Notes under the pieces: generated by a model
Database searches by the model: none
Seen by the model: only the letters and a program-made list of their open reading frames with translations
What the model was told of the DNA's origin: nothing
Position numbers and translations under genes: made by a program
Shown here: in pieces, positions 22,356-35,164 of the stretch
Position numbering within the stretch: the stretch's first letter is position 1
Layout of the letters: every line of letters begins with the position of its first letter
Assembly (NCBI GenBank): GCA_964057225.1
Contig: OZ059895.1
Coordinates: forward strand, 2,852,001 to 2,916,000
DNA length: 64,000 nucleotides
Direction of reading: 5' to 3'
DNA from: Auanema rhodensis
Taxonomy: Eukaryota; Nematoda; Chromadorea; Rhabditida; Rhabditidae

Positions 22356-24121
22356 TACACCCATAAATTATACGCAGCACAGGTTACCCTTAAATAATGA
22401 ACTGACCGACTAATCAGACATGGATCTTCCCAAGTTCTGTTGCTTGAATGGATGTTTTCCTACGTAGGCTAGTAAAACATGCCCTTCAAAGCATCAGAAC
22501 ATGTGATCACATTCCAATTTTTTTGTATCTATCTTGTAAAGATAGTAATATATCTAATGTTGAACACTATGTTGGAAAGATTTTAATTCAGACTTTCTAA
22601 CTTTTATTCAGTTTGTTTTTTAAACTTTGATTAAGAACTTTGATTTTCGTACACCCATAAATTATACGCAGCACAGGTTACCCTTAATTAATGAACTGAC
22701 CGACTAATCAGACATGGATCTTTCCAAGTTCTGTTGCTTGAACGGATGTTTTCCTACGTAGGCTAGTAAAACATGCCCTTCAAAGCATCAGAACATGTGA
22801 CCACATTCCAATTTTTTTGTATCTATCTTGTAAAGATAGTAATATATCATATGTTGAACACTATGTTGGAAAGATTTTAATTCAGATTTTTTCAACTTTC
22901 ACTCAGTTTGTTCTCTAAACTTTGATTAAGAACCTTGAGTTTTGTACACCCATAAATTATACGCAGCACAGGTTACCCTTAAATAATGAACTGACCGACT
23001 AATCAGACATGGATCTTTCCAAGTTCTGTTGCTTGAATGGATGTTTTCCTACGTAGGCTAGTAAAACATGCCCTTCAAAGCATCAGAACATGTGACCACA
23101 TTCCAATTTTTTTGTATCTATCTTGTAAAGATAGTAATATATCATATGTTGAACACTATGTTGGAAAGATTTTAATTCAGATTTTCTAACTTTTATTCAG
23201 TTTGTTTTTTAAACTTTGATTAAGAACTTTGATTTTTGTACACCCATAAATTATACGCAGCACAGGTTACCCTTAAATAATGAACTGACCGTCTAATCAG
23301 ACATGGATCTTCCCAAGTTCTGTTGCTTGAACGGATGTTTTCCTACGTAGGCTAGTAAAACATGCCCTTCAAAGCATCAGAACATGTGATCACATTTCAA
23401 TTTTTTTGTATCTATCTTGTAAAGATAGTAATATATCATATGTTGAACACTATGTTCGAAAGATTTTAATTCAGATTTTTTCAACTTTCACTCAGTTTGT
23501 TTTCTAAACTTTGATTAAGAACCTTGTTGTTTGTACACCCATAAAATATACGCAGCACAGGTTACCCTTAAATAATGAACTGACCGTCTAATCAGACATG
23601 GATCTTCCCAAGTTCTGTTGCTTGAATGGATGTTTTCCTACGTAGGCTAGTAAAACATGCCCTTCAAAGCATCAGAACATGTGACCACATTCCAATTTTT
23701 TTGTATCTATCTTGTAAAGATAGTAATATATCATATGTTGAACACTATGTTGGAAAGATTTTAATTCAGATTTTCTAACTTTTATTCAGTTTGTTTTTTA
23801 AACTTTGATTAAGAACTTTGATTTTTGTACACCCATAAATTATACGCAGCACAGGTTACCCTTAAATAATGAACTGACCGACTAATCAGACATGGATCTT
23901 TCCTAGTTCTGTTGCTTGAATGGATGTTTTCCTACGTAGGCTAGTAAAACATGCCCTTCAAAGCATCAGAACATGTGATCACATTCCAATATTTTTGTAT
24001 CTATCTTGTAAAGATAGTAATATATCATATGTTGAACACTATGTTGGAAAGATTTTAATTCAGATTTTCTAACTTTTATTCAGTTTGTTTTTTAAATTTT
24101 GATTAAGAACTTTGATTTTTG
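22356..24121. repeat. Island with edge-type units, six long units
   Basis: Unit lengths are 294, 295, 294, 295, 294, 294 with no short unit. The unit at 22650 has CGTACACCC, CTTAATTAATG, GAACGGATG and a CTTGAGTTTTG tail, a combination otherwise seen at the left edge (0-7 kb) and partly at 58.6 kb. The preceding unit has a unique TATCTAATGTTG near 22551. The unit at 23239 joins CTGACCGTC/CTTCCCAAG to GAACGGATG/CATTTCAA, so it looks recombinant. Confidence 0.78.
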
Positions 24122-26599
24122 TACACCCATAAATTATACGCAGCACAGGTTACCCTTGAATAATGAACTGACCGACTAATCAGACATGGATCTTTCCTAG
24201 TTCTGTTGCTTGAATGGATGTTTTCCTATGTAGGCTAGTAAAACATGCCCTTCAAAGCATCAGAACATGTGATCACATTCCAATTTTTTTGTATCTATCT
24301 TGTAAAGATAGTAATAAACTTTGATTTTTGTACACCCATAAATTATACGCAGCACAGGTTACCCTTAAATAATGAACTGACCGACTAATCAGACATGGAT
24401 CTTTCCAAGTTCTGTTGCTTGAACGGATGTTTTCCTACGTAGGCTAGTAAAACATGCCCTTCAAAGCATCAGAACATGTGATCACATTTCAATTTTTTTG
24501 TATCTATCTTGTAAAGATAGTAATATATCATATGTTGAACACTATGTTGGAAAGATTTTAATTCAGATTTTTTCAACTTTCACTCAGTTTGTTTTCTAAA
24601 CTTTGATTAAGAACCTTGTTGTTTGTACAACCATAAAATATACGCAGCACAGGTTACCCTTAAATAATGAACTGACCGTCTAATCAGACATGGATCTTCC
24701 CAAGTTCTGTTGCTTGAATGGATGTTTTCCTACGTAGGCTAGTAAAACATGCCCTTCAAAGCATCAGAACATGTGATCACATTCCAATTTTTTTGTATCT
24801 ATCTTGTAAAGATAGTAATATATCATATGTTGAACACTATGTTGGAAAGATTTTAATTCAGATTTTCTAACTTTTATTCAGTTTGTTTTTTAAACTTTGA
24901 TTAAGAACTTTGATTTTTGTACACCCATAAATTATACGCAGCACAGGTTACCCTTAAATAATGAACTGACCGACTAATCAGACATGGATCTTTCCTAGTT
25001 CTGTTGCTTGAATGGATGTTTTCCTACGTAGGCTAGTAAAACATGCCCTTCAAAGCATCAGAACATGTGACCACATTCCAATTTTTTTGTATCTATCTTG
25101 TAAAGATAGTAATATATCATATGTTGAACACTATGTTGGAAAGATTTTAATTCAGATTTTCTAACTTTTATTCAGTTTGTTTTTTAAACTTTGATTAAGA
25201 ACTTTGATTTTTGTACACCCATAAATTATACGCAGCACAGGTTACCCTTAAATAATGAACTGACCGACTAATCAGACATGGATCTTTCCTAGTTCTGTTG
25301 CTTGAATGGATGTTTTCCTACGTAGGCTAGTAAAACATGCCCTTCAAAGCATCAGAACATGTGATCACATTCCAATATTTTTGTATCTATCTTGTAAAGA
25401 TAGTAATATATCATATGTTGAACACTATGTTGGAAAGATTTTAATTCAGATTTTCTAACTTTTATTCAGTTTGTTTTTTAAATTTTGATTAAGAACTTTG
25501 ATTTTTGTACACCCATAAATTATACGCAGCACAGGTTACCCTTGAATAATGAACTGACCGACTAATCAGACATGGATCTTTCCTAGTTCTGTTGCTTGAA
25601 TGGATGTTTTCCTATGTAGGCTAGTAAAACATGCCCTTCAAAGCATCAGAACATGTGATCACATTCCAATTTTTTTGTATCTATCTTGTAAAGATAGTAA
25701 TAAACTTTGATTTTTGTACACCCATAAATTATACGCAGCACAGGTTACCCTTAAATAATGAACTGACCGACTAATCAGACTTGGATCTTTCCAAGTTCTG
25801 TTGCTTGAACGGATGTTTTCCTACGTAGGCTAGTAAAACATGCCCTTCAAAGCATCAGAACATGTGATCACATTTCAATTTTTTTGTATCTATCTTGTAA
25901 AGATAGTAATATATCATATGTTAAACACTATGTTGGAAAGATTTTAATTCAGATTTTTTCAACTTTCACTCAGTTTGTTTTCTAAACTTTGATTAAGAAC
26001 CTTGTTGTTTGTACACCCATAAAATATACGCAGCACAGGTTACCCTTAAATAATGAACTGACCGTCTAATCAGACATGGATCTTCCCAAGTTCTGTTGCT
26101 TGAATGGATGTTTTCCTACGTAGGCTAGTAAAACATGCCCTTCAAAGCATCAGAACATGTGATCACATTCCAATTTTTTTGTATCTATCTTGTAAAGATA
26201 GTAATATATCATATGTTGAACACTATGTTGGAAAGATTTTAATTCAGATTTTCTAACTTTTATTCAGTTTGTTTTTTAAACTTTGATTAAGAACTTTGAT
26301 TTTTGTACACCCATAAATTATACGCAGCACAGGTTACCCTTAAATAATGAACTGACCGACTAATCAGACATGGATCTTTCCTAGTTCTGTTGCTTGAATG
26401 GATGTTTTCCTACGTAGGCTAGTAAAACATGCCCTTCAAAGCATCAGAACATGTGATCACATTCCAATATTTTTGTATCTATCTTGTAAAGATAGTAATA
26501 TATCATATGTTGAACACTATGTTGGAAAGATTTTAATTCAGATTTTCTAACTTTTATTCAGTTTGTTTTTTAAATTTTGATTAAGAACTTTGATTTTTG
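24122..26599. repeat. S1-led 5-unit and 4-unit blocks
   Basis: The first block is 24122-25507 (209, 295, 294, 294, 294; 1386 bp) and the second 25508-26599 (209, 295, 294, 294; 1092 bp). Both start with S1 carrying CCTATGTAGG. The extra unit in the first block is the GACCACATT one at 24920. The second unit of block two introduces TGTTAAACAC near 25919, a marker that recurs near 27012, 27810 and 28904. Confidence 0.82.
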
Positions 26600-28491
26600 T
26601 ACACCCATAAATTATACGCAGCACAGGTTACCCTTGAATAATGAACTGACCGACTAATCAGACATGGATCTTTCCTAGTTCTGTTGCTTGAATGGATGTT
26701 TTCCTATGTAGGCTAGTAAAACATGCCCTTCAAAGCATCAGAACATGTGATCACATTCCAATTTTTTTGTATCTATCTTGTAAAGATAGTAATAAACTTT
26801 GATTTTTGTACACCCATAAATTATACGCAGCACAGGTTACCCTTAAATAATGAACTGACCGACTAATCAGACATGGATCTTTCCAAGTTCTGTTGCTTGA
26901 ACGGATGTTTTCCTACGTAGGCTAGTAAAACATGCCCTTCAAAGCATCAGAACATGTGATCACATTTCAATTTTTTTGTATCTATCTTGTAAAGATAGTA
27001 ATATATCATATGTTAAACACTATGTTGGAAAGATTTTAATTCAGATTTTTTCAACTTTCACTCAGTTTGTTTTCTAAACTTTGATTAAGAACCTTGTTGT
27101 TTGTACACCCATAAAATATACGCAGCACAGGTTACCCTTAAATAATGAACTGACCGTCTAATCAGACATGGATCTTCCCAAGTTCTGTTGCTTGAATGGA
27201 TGTTTTCCTACGTAGGCTAGTAAAACATGCCCTTCAAAGCATCAGAACATGTGATCACATTCCAATTTTTTTGTATCTATCTTGTAAAGATAGTAATATA
27301 TCATATGTTGAACACTATGTTGGAAAGATTTTAATTCAGATTTTCTAACTTTTATTCAGTTTGTTTTTTAAACTTTGATTAAGAACTTTGATTTTTGTAC
27401 ACCCATAAATTATACGCAGCACAGGTTACCCTTAAATAATGAACTGACCGACTAATCAGACATGGATCTTTCCTAGTTCTGTTGCTTGAATGGATGTTTT
27501 CCTATGTAGGCTAGTAAAACATGCCCTTCAAAGCATCAGAACATGTGATCACATTCCAATTTTTTTGAAATCTATCTTGTAAAGATAGTAATAAACTTTG
27601 ATTTTTGTACACCCATAAATTATACGCAGCACAGGTTACCCTTAAATAATGAACTGACCGACTAATCAGACATGGATCTTTCCAAGTTTTGTTGCTTGAA
27701 TGGATGTTTTCCTACGTAGGCTAGTAAAACATGCTCTTCAAAGCATCAGAACATGTGACCACATTCCAATTTTTTTGTATCTATCTTGTAAAGATAGTAA
27801 TATATCATATGTTAAACACTATGTTGGAAAGATTTTAATTCAGATTTTTTCAACTTTCACTCAGTTTGTTTTCTAAACTTTGATTAAGAACCTTGTTGTT
27901 TGTACACCCATAAAATATACGCAGCACAGGTTACCCTTAAATAATGAACTGACCGTCTAATCAGACATGGATCTTCCCAAGTTCTGTTGCTTGAATGGAT
28001 GTTTTCCTACGTAGGCTAGTAAAACATGCCCTTCAAAGCATCAGAACATGTGATCACATTCCAATTTTTTTGTATCTATCTTGTAAAGATAGTAATATAT
28101 CATATGTTGAACACTATGTTGGAAAGATTTTAATTCAGATTTTCTAACTTTTATTCAGTTTGTTTTTTAAACTTTGATTAAGAACTTTGATTTTTGTACA
28201 CCCATAAATTATACGCAGCACAGGTTACCCTTAAATAATGAACTGACCGACTAATCAGACATGGATCTTTCCTAGTTCTGTTGCTTGAATGGATGTTTTC
28301 CTACGTAGGCTAGTAAAACATGCCCTTCAAAGCATCAGAACATGTGATCACATTCCAATTTTTTTGAAATCTATCTTGTAAAGATAGTAATATATCATAT
28401 GTTGAACACTATGTTGGAAAGATTTTAATTCAGATTTTCTAACTTTTATTCAGTTTGTTTTTTAAATTTTGATTAAGAACTTTGATTTTTG
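26600..28491. repeat. S1-led 7-unit block (1892 bp)
   Basis: Unit lengths are 209, 295, 294, 210, 295, 294, 295. It opens like the 8-unit HOR. The unit at 27608 is a hybrid: an AAGTTTTGTT/GCTCTTCAAAG/GACCACATT front joined to the TGTTAAACAC/TTTTTTCAAC tail of the second unit. The unit at 28197 is another hybrid with the GAAATC allele plus the 85-bp module. Confidence 0.82.
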
Positions 28492-31386
28492 TACACCCAT
28501 AAATTATACGCAGCACAGGTTACCCTTGAATAATGAACTGACCGACTAATCAGACATGGATCTTTCCTAGTTCTGTTGCTTGAATGGATGTTTTCCTATG
28601 TAGGCTAGTAAAACATGCCCTTCAAAGCATCAGAACATGTGATCACATTCCAATTTTTTTGTATCTATCTTGTAAAGATAGTAATAAACTTTGATTTTTG
28701 TACACCCATAAATTATACGCAGCACAGGTTACCCTTAAATAATGAACTGACCGACTAATCAGACATGGATCTTTCCAAGTTCTGTTGCTTGAACGGATGT
28801 TTTCCTACGTAGGCTAGTAAAACATGCCCTTCAAAGCATCAGAACATGTGATCACATTTCAATTTTTTTGTATCTATCTTGTAAAGATAGTAATATATCA
28901 TATGTTAAACACTATGTTGGAAAGATTTTAATTCAGATTTTTTCAACTTTCACTCAGTTTGTTTTCTAAACTTTGATTAAGAACCTTGTTGTTTGTACAC
29001 CCATAAAATATACGCAGCACAGGTTACCCTTAAATAATGAACTGACCGTCTAATCAGACATGGATCTTCCCAAGTTCTGTTGCTTGAATGGATGTTTTCC
29101 TACGTAGGCTAGTAAAACATGCCCTTCAAAGCATCAGAACATGTGATCACATTCCAATTTTTTTGTATCTATCTTGTAAAGATAGTAATATATCATATGT
29201 TGAACACTATGTTGGAAAGATTTTAATTCAGATTTTCTAACTTTTATTCAGTTTGTTTTTTAAACTTTGATTAAGAACTTTGATTTTTGTACACCCATAA
29301 ATTATACGCAGCACAGGTTACCCTTAAATAATGAACTGACCGACTAATCAGACATGGATCTTTCCTAGTTCTGTTGCTTGAATGGATGTTTTCCTACGTA
29401 GGCTAGTAAAACATGCCCTTCAAAGCATCAGAACATGTGATCACATTCCAATTTTTTTGAAATCTATCTTGTAAAGATAGTAATAAACTTTGATTTTTGT
29501 ACACCCATAAATTATACGCAGCACAGGTTACCCTTAAATAATGAACTGACCGACTAATCAGACATGGATCTTTCCAAGTTTTGTTGCTTGAATGGATGTT
29601 CTCCTACGTAGGCTAGTAAAACATGCTCTTCAAAGCATCAGAACATGTGACCACATTCCAATTTTTTTGTATCTATCTTGTAAAGATAGTAATATATCAT
29701 ATGTTGAACACTATGTTGGAAAGATTTTAATTCAGATTTTCTAACTTTTATTCAGTTTGTTTTTTAAACTTTGATAAGAACTTTGATTTTTGTACACCCA
29801 TAAATTATACGCAGCACAGGTTACCCTTAAATAATGAACTGACCGACTAATCAGACATGGATCTTTCCTAGTTCTGTTGCTTGAATGGATGTTTTCCTAC
29901 GTAGGCTAGTAAAAGATGCCCTTCAAAGCATCAGAACATGTGATCACATTCCAATATTTTTGTATCTATCTTGTAAAGATAGTAATATATCATATGTTGA
30001 ACACTATGTTGGAAAGATTTTAATTCAGATTTTCTAACTTTTATTCAGTTTGTTTTTTAAATTTTGATTCAGAACTTTGATTTTTGTACACCCATAAATT
30101 ATACGCAGCACAGGTTACCCTTGAATAATGAACTGACCGACTAATCAGACATGGATCTTTCCTAGTTCTGTTGCTTGAATGGATGTTTTCCTACGTAGGC
30201 TAGTAAAACATGCCCTTCAAAGCATCAGAACATGTGATCACATTCCAATTTTTTTGTATCTATCTTGTAAAGATAGTAATAAACTTTGATTTTTGTACAC
30301 CCATAAATTATACGCAGCACAGGTTATCCTTAAATAATGAACTGACCGACTAATCAGACATGGATCTTTCCAAGTTCTGTTGCTTGAACGGATGTTTTCC
30401 TACGTAGGCTAGTAAAACATGCCCTTCAAAGCATCAGAACATGTGATCACATTCCAATATTTTTGTATCTATCTTGTAAAGATAGTAATATATCATATGT
30501 TGAACACTATGTTGGAAAGATTTTAATTCAGATTTTCTAACTTTTATTCAGTTTGTTTTTTAAACTTTGATTAAGAACTTTGATTTTTGTACACCCATAA
30601 ATTATACGCAGCACAGGTTACCCTTAAATAATGAACTGACCGACTAATCAGACATGGATCTTTCCTAGTTCTGTTGCTTGAATGGATGTTTTCCTACGTA
30701 GGCTAGTAAAACATGCCCTTCAAAGCATCAGAACATGTGATCACATTCCAGTTTTTTTGAAATCTATCTTGTAAAGATAGTAATAAACTTTGATTTTTGT
30801 ACACCCATAAATTATACGCAGCACAGGTTACCCTTAAATAATGAACTGACCGACTAATCAGACATGGATCTTTCCAAGTTTTGTTGCTTGAATGGATGTT
30901 TTCCTACGTAGGCTAGTAAAACATGCCCTTCAAAGCATCAGAACATGTGACCACATTCCAATTTTTTTGTATCTATCTTGTAAAGATAGTAATATATCAT
31001 ATGTTGAACACTATGTTGGAAAGATTTTAATTCAGATTTTCTAACTTTTATTCAGTTTGTTTTTTAAACTTTGATAAGAACTTTGATTTTTGTACACCCA
31101 TAAATTATACGCAGCACAGGTTACCCTTAAATAATGAACTGACCGACTAATCAGACATGGATCTTTCCTAGTTCTGTTGCTTGAATGGATGTTTTCCTAC
31201 GTAGGCTAGTAAAAGATGCCCTTCAAAGCATCAGAACATGTGATCACATTCCAATATTTTTGTATCTATCTTGTAAAGATAGTAATATATCATATGTTGA
31301 ACACTATGTTGGAAAGATTTTAATTCAGATTTTCTAACTTTTATTCAGTTTGTTTTTTAAATTTTGATTCAGAACTTTGATTTTTG
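28492..31386. repeat. S1-led 6-unit and 5-unit blocks
   Basis: 28492-30086 is 209, 295, 294, 210, 293, 294 (1595 bp); 30087-31386 is 209, 294, 210, 293, 294 (1300 bp). Shared private markers CTTTGATAAG, GTAAAAGATG and GATTCAGAAC repeat at exactly 1300 bp. The 5-unit block lacks one unit because 30296-30589 fuses a GAACGGATG front to a CCAATATTTTTG/TCTAAC tail. That unit also has GGTTATCC near 30323, seen again near 43757. Confidence 0.86.
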
Positions 31387-34300
31387 TACACCCATAAATT
31401 ATACGCAGCACAGGTTACCCTTGAATAATGAACTGACCGACTAATCAGACATGGATCTTTCCTAGTTCTGTTGCTTGAATGGATGTTTTCCTACGTAGGC
31501 TAGTAAAACATGCCCTTCAAAGCATCAGAACATGTGATCACATTCCAATTTTTTTGTATCTATCTTGTAAAGATAGTAATAAACTTTGATTTTTGTACAC
31601 CCATAAATTATACGCAGCACAGGTTACCCTTAAATAATGAACTGACCGACTAATCAGACATGGATCTTTCCAAGTTCTGTTGCTTGAACGGATGTTTTCC
31701 TACGTAGGCTAGTAAAACATGCCCTTCAAAGCATCAGAACATGTGATCACATTTCAATTTTTTTGTATCTATCTTGTAAAGATAGTAATATATCATATGT
31801 TGAACACTATGTTGGAAAGATTTTAATTCAGATTTTTTCAACTTTCACTCAGTTTGTTTTCTAAACTTTGATTAAGAACCTTGTTGTTTGTACACCCATA
31901 AAATATACGCAGCACAGGTTACCCTTAAATAATGAACTGACCGACTAATCAGACATGGATCTTTCCTAGTTCTGTTGCTTGAATGGATGTTTTCCTACGT
32001 AGGCTAGTAAAACATGCCCTTCAAAGCATCAGAACATGTGATCACATTCCAATTTTTTTGTATCTATCTTGTAAAGATAGTAATATATCATATGTTGAAC
32101 ACTATGTTGGAAAGATTTTAATTCAGATTTTCTAACTTTTATTCAGTTTGTTTTTTAAACTTTGATTAAGAACTTTGATTTTTGTACACCCATAAATTAT
32201 ACGCAGCACAGGTTACCCTTAAATAATGAACTGACCGACTAATCAGACATGGATCTTTCCTAGTTCTGTTGCTTGAATGGATGTTTTCCTACGTAGGCTA
32301 GTAAAACATGCCCTTCAAAGCATCAGAACATGTGATCACATTCCAAATTTTTCGAAATCTATCTTGTAAAGATAGTAATAAACTTTGATTTTTGTACACC
32401 CATAAATTATACGCAGCACAGGTTACCTATAAATAATGAACTGACCGACTAATCAGACATGGATCTTTCCAAGTTTTGTTGCTTGAATGGATGTTTTCCT
32501 ACGTAGGCTAGTAAAACATGCCCTTCAAAGCATCAGAACATGTGACCACATTCCAATTTTTTTGTATCTATCTTGTAAAGATAGTAATATATCATATGTT
32601 GAACACTATGTTGGAAAGATTTTAATTCAGATTTTCTAACTTTTATTCAGTTTGTTTTTTAAACTTTGATTAAGAACTTTGATTTTTGTACACCCATAAA
32701 TTGTACGCAGCACAGGTTACCCTTAAATAATGAACTGACCGACTAATCAGACATGGATCTTTCCTAGTTCTGTTGCTTGAATGGATGTTTTCCTACGTAG
32801 GCTAGTAAAACATGCCCTTCAAAGCATCAGAACATGTGATCACATTCCAATATTTTTGTATCTATTTTGTAAAGATAGTAATATATCATATGTTGAACAC
32901 TATGTTGGAAAGATTTTAATTCAGATTTTCTAACTTTTATTCAGTTTGTTTTTTAAATTTTGATTAAGAACTTTGATTTTTGTACACCCATAAATTATAC
33001 GCAGCACAGGTTACCCTTAAATAATGAACTGACCGACTAATCAGACATGGATCTTTCCAAGTTCTGTTGCTTGAACGGATGTTTTCCTACGTAGGCTAGT
33101 AAAACATGCACTTCAAAGCATCAGAACATGTGATCACATTTCAATTTTTTTGTATCTATCTTGTAAAGATAGTAATATATCATATGTTGAACACTATGTT
33201 GGAAAGATTTTAATTCAGATTTTCTAACTTTTATTCAGTTTGTTTTTTAAATTTTGATTAAGAACTTTGATTTTTGTACACCCATAAATTATACGCAGCA
33301 CAGGTTACCCTTAAATAATGAACTGACCGACTAATCAGACATGGATCTTTCCAAGTTCTGTTGCTTGAACGGATGTTTTCCTACGTAGGCTAGTAAAACA
33401 TGCACTTCAAAGCATCAGAACATGTGATCACATTCCAATTTTTTTGAAATCTATCTTGTAAAGATAGTAATAAACTTTGATTTTTGTACACCCATAAATT
33501 ATACGCAGCACAGGTTACCCTTAAATAATGAACTGACCGACTAATCAGACATGGATCTTTCCAAGTTCTGTTGCTTGAACGGATGTTTTCCTACGTAGGC
33601 TAGTAAAACATGCCCTTCAAAGCATCAGAACATGTGATCACATTTCAATTTTTTTGTATCTATCTTGTAAAGATAGTAATATATCATATGTTGAACACTA
33701 TGTTGGAAAGATTTTAATTCAGATTTTCTAACTTTTATTCAGTTTGTTTTTTAAACTTTGATTAAGAACTTTGATTTTTGTACACCCATAAATTGTACGC
33801 AGCACAGGTTACCCTTAAATAATAAACTGACCGACTAATCAGACATGGATCTTTCCTAGTTCTGTTGCTTGAATGGATGTTTTCCTACGTAGGCTAGTAA
33901 AACATGCCCTTCAAAGCATCAGAACATGTGATCACATTCCAATATTTTTGTATCTATCTTGTAAAGATAGTAATATATCATATGTTGAACACTATGTTGG
34001 AAAGATTTTAATTCAGATTTTCTAACTTTTATTCAGTTTGTTTTTTAAACTTTGATTAAGAACTTTGATTTTTGTACACCCATAAATTATACGCAGCACA
34101 GGTTACCCTTAAATAATGAACTGACCGACTAATCAGACATGGATCTTTCCTAGTTCTGTTGCTTGAATGGATGTTTTCCTACGTAGGCTAGTAAAACATG
34201 CCCTTCAAAGCATCAGAACATGTGATCACATTCCAATTTTTTTGAAATCTATCTTGTAAAGATAGTAATAAACTTTGATTTTTGTACACCCATAAATTAT

Positions 34301-35164
34301 ACGCAGCACAGGTTACCCTTAAATAATGAACTGACCGACTAATCAGACATGGATCTTTCCAAGTTTTGTTGCTTGAATGGATGTTTTCCTACGTAGGCTA
34401 GTAAAACATGCCCTTCAAAGCATCAGAACATGTGACCACATTCCAATTTTTTTGTATCTATCTTGTAAAGATAGTAATATATCATATGTTGAACACTATG
34501 TTGGAAAGATTTTAATTCAGATTTTCTAACTTTTATTCAGTTTGTTTTTTAAACTTTGATAAGAACTTTGATTTTTGTACACCCATAAATTATACGCAGC
34601 ACAGGTTACCCTTAAATAATGAACTGACCGACTAATCAGACATGGATCTTTCCTAGTTCTGTTGCTTGAATGGATGTTTTCCTACGTAGGCTAGTAAAAG
34701 ATGCCCTTCAAAGCATCAGAACATGTGATCACATTCCAATATTTTTGTATCTATCTTGTAAAGATAGTAATATATCATATGTTGAACACTATGTTGGAAA
34801 GATTTTAATTCAGATTTTCTAACTTTTATTCAGTTTGTTTTTTAAACTTTGATAAGAACTTTGATTTTTGTACACCCATAAATTATACGCAGCACAGGTT
34901 ACCCTTAAATAATGAACTGACCGACTAATCAGACATGGATCTTTCCTAGTTCTGTTGCTTGAATGGATGTTTTCCTACGTAGGCTAGTAAAAGATGCCCT
35001 TCAAAGCATCAGAACATGTGATCACATTCCAATATTTTTGTATCTATCTTGTAAAGATAGTAATATATCATATGTTGAACACTATGTTGGAAAGATTTTA
35101 ATTCAGATTTTCTAACTTTTATTCAGTTTGTTTTTTAAATTTTGATTCAGAACTTTGATTTTTG
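31387..35164. repeat. S1-led 14-unit block (3778 bp)
   Basis: Unit lengths are 209, 295, 294, 210, 294, 294, 294, 210, 294, 294, 210, 293, 293, 294. It contains the dimer 32395-32982 marked by TTACCTATAAATAATG, AATTGTACGC and CTATTTTG. Relative to the next block it has two extra units: a repeated GCACTTCAAAG unit (32983 and the 33277 pair) and a repeated GTAAAAGATG unit (34578 and 34871). The short unit at 32185 has a private CCAAATTTTTCGAAATC. Confidence 0.87.
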
